Source: JAQWBS01 sp047975765
GTDB lineage: Bacteria > Pseudomonadota > Alphaproteobacteria > RF32 > CAG-239
Direction of reading: 5' to 3'
DNA: 58,318 nucleotides
Assembly: GCA_047975765.1 (NCBI GenBank)
Contig: JBKEEF010000018.1
Span: forward strand, 1-58,318
Position numbers and translations under genes: made by a program. Shown piece by piece: positions 51,607-58,318 of this stretch. Numbering within the stretch: the first letter of the stretch is position 1; each line of letters begins with the position of its first letter. A model generated the notes under the pieces. It saw only the letters and a list, made by a program, of their open reading frames with translations, made no database searches and was not told the origin of the DNA.

Positions 51607-52380
51607 TTAAAATTCAATATTTGTGAAGAAAAACGCTACGTTTCCATCATTACTAATTCCTGGAACATAGGCCATGTTCACGTTGAAATTTCTGTGTCCC
51701 AAACTAAACATTGGTAAAGGCAAAGGAACTGGAATATATGAATATTCATGTCTTTGTGTCAAACCAAGTGTGAAACCAGCACCTGCAAACCATTTATGAT
51801 CATCATCAAAATAGTGACGACTTTGGTAAGCATATCCAAACATTGTTTCTAAGTAGGAATTTGAGTCTTTGAATGCCATAGCATAAAGCGAATGCCAATC
51901 ATCATCTGCATCATAACGAGACATTGCAAAACCCAAGCCCCAAGCTTCTTCATTATATTTTTCAATATGCTCTTTATCATAAGCCAAACGGTTATGCCAA
52001 GCATAGAAAGGAACCATAACATTATAATTTGTCGGGTTATTCCATGTTTCAGAAGTATTATGCTTAAACTTATTCCAATATTTTGAAATTGTACCTTCAT
52101 CACTTTCTGAAGAAGATGATGATGCTGCCTCTAAAGGAACTGCTGAAACTTCTTCAGTTGTTATTGTTTCGGTAGTAACTGTTTCTTCTTCCTCTTCTTC
52201 GTAAAGTTTTGTATTAACTGCATTTTGTTTTTTTTCATCTGATGATAATTTATCATTAATCTCTTTATAGATTTTCAACTTTTCTTCCATTGTTTTTTCG
52301 CCATAAGCTTGTGATAAATCAACAGCTTGAGCATTAATAGAAAAACCAAACAAAAATAAAACTAAAATAACTTTCTTCAT
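51607..52380 (-). CDS. pagP: Lipid A palmitoyltransferase PagP with extended N-terminus
   Basis: A 257-residue outer-membrane enzyme moving palmitate from a phospholipid to lipid A. Signal peptide MKKVILVLFLFGFSINAQA. The C-terminal ~155 residues match PagP: TSETWNNPTNYNV, catalytic His in FYAWHNRLAYDKE, YNEEAWGLGFAMSR, catalytic Asp-Ser in YAMAFKDSNS, GFTLGLTQRHEYSYIPVPLP and YVPGISNDGNVAFFF. Between signal peptide and barrel there are about 80 extra residues rich in Glu, Thr and Ser (LYEEEEEETVTTETITTEE), absent from E. coli PagP. GAGGG lies 4 bases before the ATG at 52380. It follows an autotransporter gene on the same strand. Confidence 0.92.
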   Translation of the reverse strand: MKKVILVLFLFGFSINAQAVDLSQAYGEKTMEEKLKIYKEINDKLSSDEKKQNAVNTKLYEEEEEETVTTETITTEEVSAVPLEAASSSSSESDEGTISKYWNKFKHNTSETWNNPTNYNVMVPFYAWHNRLAYDKEHIEKYNEEAWGLGFAMSRYDADDDWHSLYAMAFKDSNSYLETMFGYAYQSRHYFDDDHKWFAGAGFTLGLTQRHEYSYIPVPLPLPMFSLGHRNFNVNMAYVPGISNDGNVAFFFTNIEF

Positions 52381-52485
52381 AAGACCCTCAAATTTCAAAA
52401 TAAACCTTTTGCTATATAACATAAAAATGCATAAAAACAACAATCAAATGTCATTTTTATGCACTTATTTTTTACTAATATTATC

Positions 52486-53082
52486 TTACCACAGGTATCT
52501 AGCACCAAGTGTTAGAGATTTTTCATCAAAATTGTGCTTTCCAAAAGCATATCCAAAATCACCCCAAACTTGGAACTTTTGTGAGATTGCACTTTGCAAA
52601 CCAGCTTTAACTTCATACTTATTCTTTGGTGTAGCAATCTTGAACTTGTTTCCATCAAACTTTTGTTCAACTTGATTAGTGTTATGAATCCAGTTTGCTT
52701 CAACATATGGCTCTAGTGTATAACCTCTCAACTCTTTATCTTTCGTATAAATTCTGGTACCTAATCGACTGATAAAACCATCGTTCTTACCACTGACATG
52801 TAACCCATCAACCTTACTTGTATAACTATCCATATCTGTCATAACATATGCTAGTTGTGCTTGTGGCTCAACAATGTAGTGATAGTAATTATCTTGTGTA
52901 AATGGATGTCCATAACCAGTTTCAACACTCAAAGTGATGTTAGAGCTATCATATTTATCTTTGCTATTGCCTCTAACTCCAACTTTGTTGTCTGCCCAAG
53001 AATATTGGGTCCAACCATCAATATATAATGGTCCATTATAGTAAGTTGCATAAGTTCCTAAACCATAAACATTTGATGTGCC
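52486..53082 (-). pseudogene. Out-of-frame C-terminal barrel of the second autotransporter
   Basis: From about 53082 the minus strand is open in a neighbouring frame as GTSNVYGLGTYATYYNGPLY, continues through DGWTQYSWADNKVG and EPYVEANWIHN, and ends LTLGARYLW at a TAA (52486-52488). That is the remaining two thirds of a type Va barrel with a terminal aromatic residue. The upstream gene stops at 53058 with an unrelated tail. One extra base near GG at 53081-53082 would fuse them into about 790 residues. An internal ATG at 52932 could start a 148-residue fragment, but a barrel fragment alone would not be functional. Confidence 0.85.
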
Positions 53083-54857
53083 TTGCTTCCTGTGGTCTTA
53101 GACTTGCTTTCTGTTTTGATACGACCATAACTTCCCATCAAACCAACGTGGACACTACCCTTTTCTAAGTCTGTTCGGTAAATGTCTGAACCGATTTGTG
53201 TTGAGTAAATATCTGTATCAAACTTAGCTGAGGCATCAACAGAACCAGAAGCATTACGACCTTCAATTCTTGCCCACATGCCATACTTATTATAAACTTC
53301 TGAGCAGTTATCAATAAAACTTGGACGTCCTAATCTGTCATACAATCCGTGCATAAAGATATCATTCATCGCTGATTGTGTCGCTAAAACCCCACCAATC
53401 TTTGGAGATACATTTGCTGAGTTTGCTCTCAGATACCAACTCAAAGCATCAACACCTGCTAAGTCACCTTGATGAAGGGTGTATTCATAAATACCTGCTG
53501 TTAGACTTGAGCCTAACTTAAATGAACCTGCATCAGATGAAGTGCCTTTAACTTCAACAACCTTAATTCCGTCGCCAATTGTCTCAGCACCCTTGCCTCC
53601 AGCATTTTTAACTAAGATATTAGTCGCACCAGATCCAAGAACCGTATTATCAACCACCAAAACGTCTGAAGCAGAGTTCGCTCCACCTTCATTCAAAACA
53701 GTGTCTATCTTTAATGAACCGCCATTAGAAATATAATTAGAAGTACCACCTGATGTTCCACCAGCTGCATTAGAAGTTAATACTAATACATCTCCAGCAT
53801 GAGAGTTATAAGTCATGTCAATCACGCCACTATTGGCAAATGTGCTTAGTCCTTGGAAAGCAGCTTGCATTGCACCATTGTTCATATTGTGAACAGAATT
53901 ACCATCAACAAGATATTGCCCTGTTGTAACGATTGATGTCGGTGACATGCCATAAAAATCAGGATTAATTAGATTTAAAGTGCCATAGTTTTTGACATTA
54001 GCAACCCCTGTTGCATATGAAGTAATAACTCCATTATATGTTCCATTATTATAAAAATCTAAAGTTCCAGTCGAACTATTATTCAAAACAATTGAAAGAG
54101 AACTTAATGAATCAATGGTTCCTGAGTTAATAACTGTTCCTGTTCCTGTTAGCTCACTGATAAACAAAGCTTGATATCCTGCAAGAATTTTAGAACCAAC
54201 ATCCATATTGAGAAAAAGATTTTCGGTGGTAATGCTCATTCCTCTATCTCCACCATAGTAAGTATCAATCAATGAGTTCTTACCAAGGTAGATATTTGAT
54301 GTTTCACCAACCTCTCCGATTGAAATTCCTTTCAGATCTCTTTTTGTTGAAGCTTGTAATACAATTTTAGCACCATCGGCTAGCCTAACTGTGTTTGTAC
54401 CATATGCTCTAGCTACAATTCCATGAGTGGTGGTCGTTGCATTATCAACCAATATATTGCCATTTAATGTAATCTCAGAATCACCAGTATAGTTTGAGGC
54501 GTAAAGTCCATATAATCCCGCACTTCCACTTCTATATATGTTTCCATTTTGAACAATAGAAACTTTTGAAGTGACATGAGAAGCAGAACCAGGGTTATAT
54601 GAAATACCACCGGTATATTCACTTGTTATATCACCATTATTTACAAAATTCACTTCACCAGTTGCATCTGAAAGTATAATCGCATATCTAGGGGTTTGAG
54701 AAGATGTAACTAACACATCGGAGTTGAACTCCTCATTAATATCCCCATTTCCATCAACAGAACATGTATATGAGCCGTTAGAATTCACAATACAAGCAGC
54801 ATTTGCAGTTGTAATCATTGTTGATGATAATAAAAATGACCATAAAAAATGCTTCAT
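53058..54857 (-). CDS. Autotransporter passenger and start of barrel, frameshifted
   Basis: 599 residues as read. Signal peptide MKHFLWSFLLSSTMITTANA. Passenger to about residue 470 with many short beta-strand units rich in Asn, Gly, Ser and Thr (NNGDITSEYTGG, ITLNGNILVDN, GTVINSGTIDSLSS), a beta-helix type. The barrel begins around 515: PSFIDNCSEVYNKYGMWARI, VHVGLMGSYGRIKTESK. It ends abruptly at SKAHQMFMV, after which the barrel continues in another frame. GAGAGA precedes the ATG. The passenger differs from that of the larger autotransporter, so these are not recent duplicates. Confidence 0.85.
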   Translation of the reverse strand: MKHFLWSFLLSSTMITTANAACIVNSNGSYTCSVDGNGDINEEFNSDVLVTSSQTPRYAIILSDATGEVNFVNNGDITSEYTGGISYNPGSASHVTSKVSIVQNGNIYRSGSAGLYGLYASNYTGDSEITLNGNILVDNATTTTHGIVARAYGTNTVRLADGAKIVLQASTKRDLKGISIGEVGETSNIYLGKNSLIDTYYGGDRGMSITTENLFLNMDVGSKILAGYQALFISELTGTGTVINSGTIDSLSSLSIVLNNSSTGTLDFYNNGTYNGVITSYATGVANVKNYGTLNLINPDFYGMSPTSIVTTGQYLVDGNSVHNMNNGAMQAAFQGLSTFANSGVIDMTYNSHAGDVLVLTSNAAGGTSGGTSNYISNGGSLKIDTVLNEGGANSASDVLVVDNTVLGSGATNILVKNAGGKGAETIGDGIKVVEVKGTSSDAGSFKLGSSLTAGIYEYTLHQGDLAGVDALSWYLRANSANVSPKIGGVLATQSAMNDIFMHGLYDRLGRPSFIDNCSEVYNKYGMWARIEGRNASGSVDASAKFDTDIYSTQIGSDIYRTDLEKGSVHVGLMGSYGRIKTESKSKTTGSKAHQMFMV

Positions 54858-54956
54858 CTTTCTCTCTCTTAAATATTATAGTTAGCAGATAAATAATCAC
54901 ACATATTAACAAAAAAAAGAGCATAAAAGCAATATTAACTATAGTATTAAACAAAT

Positions 54957-54990
54957 ATAGGCGCGTAATGAAAAATGATTACGCACCTAT
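54957..54990 (-). terminator. Terminator after pyrG
   Basis: A 13-bp stem (ATAGGTGCGTAAT with ATTACGCGCCTAT on the minus strand, one G-T pair) and an 8-base loop. The following T-tract is broken (ATTTGTTT). Confidence 0.7.
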
Positions 54991-55010
54991 AAACATAAAT
55001 AAGAGTAAAA

Positions 55011-56675
55011 CTACAACAATCTACTTTTGTCGATTGCAGCTTTTACAAAAGACACAAAAAGTGGATGCGGGTCAAATGGTTTAGACTTAAGTTCTGGATG
55101 GAATTGAACACCCACAAACCAAGGATGATTTTTAATTTCTGCAATTTCAGGAAGTTTTCCATCAGGAGAAGTTGCAGCAATAAACATCCCTGCAGAATTC
55201 AAATCTTTTTCATATTTCATATTTACTTCATAGCGGTGACGATGACGCTCAGAAATTGTTTCTTTTCCATAGACCTGACGAACAAGTGAATCAGGTTTCA
55301 AAACGCTTTCATAGGCTCCTAGACGCATTGTTCCACCCAAATCTCCATCTTTGTGGCGAATTTGTTTTGCCCCTTCTCTATCCCATTCTGTCATCAAACC
55401 AACAATTGGTTCACAACCTTCATGAATTTCTGTTGTTCCAGCATTTTTGATACCAACAACATTTCTCATTGTTTCAATCACTGCTAACTGCATCCCAAAA
55501 CAAATACCTAAGAATGGAATTTTATTTTCACGAGCGTAACGAATAGCAAGCATTTTACCATCTGTTCCACGAGAACCAAACCCTCCAGGAACAAGAATAG
55601 CACTAACATCTGAAAGAAGTTCTTGTGGATTTCCTTTTTCCAAGTCTTCAGAATCTATCCACTTGATTTTCACCTTATGCTTGTTCGCAATTCCACCATG
55701 AACCAATGCTTCGTTCAAAGATTTGTATGCTTCAAGAAGTTGAACATATTTTCCAACAACAGCAATTTGGACTTCACCCTCTGGATTCTTAATTACATCA
55801 ACAATTTTTTGCCACTTCGTCAAATCAGCAGGAACATCACATTTCACACCAAAATATTTGCAAACTTGTTTATCAATTCCTTCCATAGAATATGAAATTG
55901 GCACTTGGTAAATACTTTTAACATCTTCAGCCGTAATCACATTTTCTTCTTTGATATTACAGAAAAGTGCAATTTTTCTTTTTTCATTTTGAGGAATAGG
56001 CATTTGAGAACGGCAAAGCAACATATCTGGTTGAATTCCATACTCTTGCAAATGCTTCACAGAGTGTTGCGTTGGCTTTGTTTTAAGTTCACCAGCGGTT
56101 GGAATATAAGGAAGCAAAGTCACATGCAAGAACATAACTCTTTCTTTTCCTAAATCATAAGCAATCTGACGAATGGTTTCTAAATATGGCTGACCTTCAA
56201 TATCCCCCACTGTTCCACCAATTTCGCACAAAACAAAATCCTCATCTGTCAAATCAGAAAAAATGAAATCTCTAATTTCATTCGTTACATGAGGAATAAC
56301 TTGAATAGTCGCCCCCAGATAATCTCCACGTCTTTCTTTATCAATCACACGTTGATAAATTTTTCCAGTTGTCACACTATCTGTTTTCTTTGCAGCAACA
56401 CCAGAAAAACGCTCATAGTGTCCCAAATCCAAATCTGCCTCTGTTCCGTCATCCGTCACATAAACTTCACCATGTTGATAAGGTGACATTGTACCAGGAT
56501 CAACATTGAGATATGGATCAAGCTTACGAAGTCTGACTTTAAAACCTTTACTCTGAAGCAACGAGGCCAGAGAGGCAGAAGCCAAACCTTTGCCCAAAGA
56601 CGACACAACTCCTCCCGTAATAAAAATGAATTTATTTTTAGGATTTAGGTTTTCTGCAAATATATTTTCTGACAT
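55011..56675 (-). CDS. pyrG: CTP synthase
   Basis: A 554-residue enzyme making CTP from UTP with glutamine as nitrogen donor. The N-terminal synthetase domain (about 1-275) opens with FIFITGGVVSSLGKGLASAS and has VDPGTMSPYQHGEVYVTDDG and CEIGGTVGDIEGQPYLE. The C-terminal glutaminase (about 300-545) has the nucleophile in FLGICFGMQLAV and His/Glu in VGVQFHPELKSKP. GAGGA precedes the ATG. It follows secG in the conserved tpiA-secG-pyrG order; kdsA, which often comes next, is separated here by the pagP and autotransporter genes. Confidence 0.98.
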   Translation of the reverse strand: MSENIFAENLNPKNKFIFITGGVVSSLGKGLASASLASLLQSKGFKVRLRKLDPYLNVDPGTMSPYQHGEVYVTDDGTEADLDLGHYERFSGVAAKKTDSVTTGKIYQRVIDKERRGDYLGATIQVIPHVTNEIRDFIFSDLTDEDFVLCEIGGTVGDIEGQPYLETIRQIAYDLGKERVMFLHVTLLPYIPTAGELKTKPTQHSVKHLQEYGIQPDMLLCRSQMPIPQNEKRKIALFCNIKEENVITAEDVKSIYQVPISYSMEGIDKQVCKYFGVKCDVPADLTKWQKIVDVIKNPEGEVQIAVVGKYVQLLEAYKSLNEALVHGGIANKHKVKIKWIDSEDLEKGNPQELLSDVSAILVPGGFGSRGTDGKMLAIRYARENKIPFLGICFGMQLAVIETMRNVVGIKNAGTTEIHEGCEPIVGLMTEWDREGAKQIRHKDGDLGGTMRLGAYESVLKPDSLVRQVYGKETISERHRHRYEVNMKYEKDLNSAGMFIAATSPDGKLPEIAEIKNHPWFVGVQFHPELKSKPFDPHPLFVSFVKAAIDKSRLL

Positions 56676-56699
56676 AATTTTTCCTCTTTTTTAAAGTGT

Positions 56700-56728
56700 C
56701 AGAGGCACCTATTGAAAAGGTGCCTCTG
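56700..56728 (-). other. Stem-loop between secG and pyrG without T-run
   Basis: CAGAGGCACCT pairs perfectly with AGGTGCCTCTG across ATTGAAA. No T-run follows on the minus strand (ACACTTT), so it is probably a weak terminator or an mRNA-stability element tuning pyrG expression. Confidence 0.6.
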
Positions 56729-56750
56729 TATTTCTAATTCCAAATCTCAT

Positions 56751-57074
56751 TTATTCACCGGAAGTCGGTACTTTAGGTGTTGAATCCTCAACAGAATCGA
56801 CAACAGCTTGAGAAACATCCAAAATAGATTTTGCTCTATGTTCTGGATTTTTATAATAAATCGAAAGCAAAATACTTGTTGTCATGAATGCTGCAGCAAG
56901 AATTGCTGTGATTTTAGTCAACAAATTGCCCTTACCACGAGCGCTCAAGAAACTGCTCGCACTGTTTCCGCCACCAAGACCGTCCAAAGCACCTGCTGAT
57001 GACTGTTGCAACAAAATGATAACAACCAAGAAGATTGCGACAATCAAGTGTAAAACCAACAAAACCGTTTCCAT
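56751..57074 (-). CDS. secG: Preprotein translocase subunit SecG
   Basis: A 107-residue inner-membrane subunit assisting SecYEG export. The pattern is typical: first helix VLLVLHLIVAIFLVVIILLQ, then the loop QSSAGALDGLGGGNSASSFLSARG, then a second helix LTKITAILAAAFMTTSILLSI and a short acidic tail. AAGGAA precedes the ATG. It lies between tpiA and pyrG in the order usual for alphaproteobacteria. Confidence 0.96.
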   Translation of the reverse strand: METVLLVLHLIVAIFLVVIILLQQSSAGALDGLGGGNSASSFLSARGKGNLLTKITAILAAAFMTTSILLSIYYKNPEHRAKSILDVSQAVVDSVEDSTPKVPTSGE

Positions 57075-57132
57075 AATATTATTTTCCTTTTTCTATAAAT
57101 AATGGAGTTCTTTTAAATCAAATTAAAATAAA

Positions 57133-57894
57133 TTACAAGACTTTTGTCGCAATTCCGAGAAAATCTTCAACTTTCAAGCTTGCACCACCAATGAGCGCAC
57201 CATCAACATCTGGTAAAGATAAGAATTCTTTAGCGTTTGTAGGTTTAACAGAGCCACCATAAAGAATTTTGATTTTGTTTGCTGTGCCACGACCAAGTTT
57301 TTTTGCCAAAACCTTACGAATTTCAGCATGAACTTCTTGAACATCAGCCGCTGTTGGTGTTTTACCTGTGCCAATTGCCCAAACTGGTTCATAAGCAATC
57401 ACTGTATTTTTATCTGTCGCATCATCAGGAACAGAACCCAAAATTTGTTCTTTACAAACAGCAAGTGTTTTTCCAGCATCTCTTTGTGCTTCTGTTTCAC
57501 CAATACAAATAACAGCTTTCAAACCTTGTGCTTGAGCAGCAACTGCTTTTTTGTTCACAATTTCGTTGCTTTCATCATGATCTGCTCTTCTTTCAGAGTG
57601 ACCCAAGATAACATAAGAACAACCAATATCTGTCAACATAGCTGGGCTGATATCACCTGTATGAGCACCTTTAAGATTGAAGTGGCAATCTTGAGCACCC
57701 AAAGCAACTCTAGCACCTTTCAATGCTTTTTTAACAGAAGAAAGCAAAGTGAATGGAGGACAAACCAAAAATTCTACATTTGAAACACGACCAAGTTTCT
57801 TAACTTCTGTCGCAACACCTTTTGCTAATTCAACGCCATCTGCCAAAAGACCATTCATTTTCCAGTTTCCAGCAATAAGTTTTTTTCTAGCCAT
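57133..57894 (-). CDS. tpiA: Triosephosphate isomerase
   Basis: A 253-residue TIM-barrel enzyme interconverting dihydroxyacetone phosphate and glyceraldehyde-3-phosphate. Catalytic Lys in IAGNWKMNG, His in VILGHSERRADH, Glu in IAYEPVWAIGTG, and the phosphate-binding ILYGGSVKPTNA and GALIGGASL. Length is normal. The frame opens 4 codons further up (57906); AAAGGTG about 6 bases before the ATG at 57894 supports the shorter form. It is divergent from the PpiD-like gene. Confidence 0.97.
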   Translation of the reverse strand: MARKKLIAGNWKMNGLLADGVELAKGVATEVKKLGRVSNVEFLVCPPFTLLSSVKKALKGARVALGAQDCHFNLKGAHTGDISPAMLTDIGCSYVILGHSERRADHDESNEIVNKKAVAAQAQGLKAVICIGETEAQRDAGKTLAVCKEQILGSVPDDATDKNTVIAYEPVWAIGTGKTPTAADVQEVHAEIRKVLAKKLGRGTANKIKILYGGSVKPTNAKEFLSLPDVDGALIGGASLKVEDFLGIATKVL

Positions 57895-58000
57895 TATATT
57901 TAACACCTTTCTACAATATAAATTTTTCTTTTTTTGTTTTTAGCATAGCAAAAAAGATTTTTCCACTTTAAAAAACTTTTCAACATCAATATTAATGAGA

Positions 58001-58029
58001 TTGCATAAATTTATCTTTTTTCTTATACT
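58001..58029 (+). promoter_or_regulatory. Candidate sigma70 promoter of the PpiD-like gene
   Basis: TTGCAT (58001-58006) and TATACT (58024-58029) with a 17-base spacer, 46 bases before the start codon. Good matches at both boxes, found by eye. Confidence 0.6.
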
Positions 58030-58074
58030 CCCTTAAAAAGTTTAATTAAATATATTGTTTAGGATAAGTTCATT

Positions 58075-58318
58075 ATGATGAAGTTTTTTAGAAAAAGTCA
58101 AAATTCTTGGTTTACAAAACTAATACTTGGTTTGACTGCCCTTAGTTTTATGTCCTTGTTTGGTGTTTCTGGATATATGGGAACCGTTGGGCAAAACAAA
58201 CCTGTCATTAAGGTTGATAACCTTGAAGTTCTACAAAACGACTTTTTGATGCAAGTTGAAAAAGAAAGCGCTCAAGCAAAAGGTTTCTTGGGTGACAAGT
58301 TCAATGACGAAATCAAAG
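58075..58318 (+). CDS. PpiD-like peptidyl-prolyl isomerase / periplasmic chaperone (3' end outside window)
   Basis: About 81 codons before the right edge. The start MMKFFRKSQNSWFTKLILGLTALSF is a short basic stretch followed by one membrane segment. Then comes a periplasmic region with VIKVDNLEVLQNDFLMQVEKE, which matches the beginning of the SurA_N/PpiD chaperone fold. The usual gene order places a PpiD homologue divergent from tpiA, as here. PpiD is anchored in the inner membrane and helps proteins leaving the Sec channel. The catalytic parvulin domain is not visible, so the call rests on the first 80 residues and on context. AGGA lies 10 bases before the first ATG. Confidence 0.75.
   Translation, partial: MMKFFRKSQNSWFTKLILGLTALSFMSLFGVSGYMGTVGQNKPVIKVDNLEVLQNDFLMQVEKESAQAKGFLGDKFNDEIK

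Noticed and set aside
1..58318. Bacteroidetes origin of the whole window
   Set aside because: Some genes look Bacteroidetes-like, but LpxI, hfq-hflX, the tpiA-secG-pyrG order, the DUF6898-like gene and common Shine-Dalgarno sites fit an alphaproteobacterium.

Overview
The window is AT-rich bacterial chromosome that uses the standard code (TGA is a working stop). Gene content points to an alphaproteobacterium with a full outer membrane. It has LpxI instead of LpxH, an alphaproteobacterial DUF6898-like small protein, an hfq-hflX pair, the order ppiD / tpiA-secG-pyrG, and a mltB-rlpA-dacA-tmk-holB-tatD-MBL block. A FucO-type lactaldehyde reductase and three autotransporter-like surface proteins suggest a host-associated, possibly gut, lifestyle. 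That last point is inference; I could not run any phylogeny.

Layout. 1-3430 (-): the 5' part of a repeat-rich secreted protein and a TPR-methyltransferase. 3639-10440 (+): rpsD, a large membrane protein of unknown function, yejE-yejF, a DUF805 protein and a small secreted protein. 10530-15521 (-): fucO, comEC, a membrane-anchored PPC/DUF296 protein, a peptidase S51 and an HxlR regulator, the last divergent from an SDR gene (15649, +). 16414-21963 (-): an isopropylmalate/citramalate-synthase relative, a small membrane protein, lpxB-lpxI-lpxA and a second LpxA-like beta-helix protein. 22123-25158 (+): an unknown Rossmann-like protein, an archaeal/eukaryote-type proS, then a structured RNA with a terminator ahead of a small HTH gene. 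25299-35632 (-): ppa, a DHH phosphoesterase and the cell-wall/replication block up to rsmB. 35738-39774 (-): a giant autotransporter. 39911-51489 (-): hflX, hfq, dusB, a 1340-residue membrane coiled-coil protein, small unknowns, parC, recO, kdsA. 51607-54857 (-): pagP and another autotransporter. 55011-57894 (-): pyrG, secG, tpiA, divergent from a PpiD-like gene cut by the right edge.

Functional themes. The envelope dominates: lipid A and Kdo synthesis (lpxA, lpxI, lpxB, kdsA), lipid A palmitoylation (pagP), peptidoglycan remodelling (mltB, rlpA, dacA), and surface display (three autotransporter-like genes). The rest is mostly ordinary housekeeping.

Points most worth a second look: the attenuator-like RNA at 24716-24904; single-base frameshifts inside the beta-barrel of both complete autotransporters while every housekeeping gene reads through; a hairpin that buries the ribosome binding site of comEC; the giant coiled-coil protein that resembles polar growth-ring proteins in architecture; PagP with an extra acidic N-terminal region; and the archaeal-type prolyl-tRNA synthetase. 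No tRNA, rRNA, CRISPR array, insertion sequence or prophage was seen.
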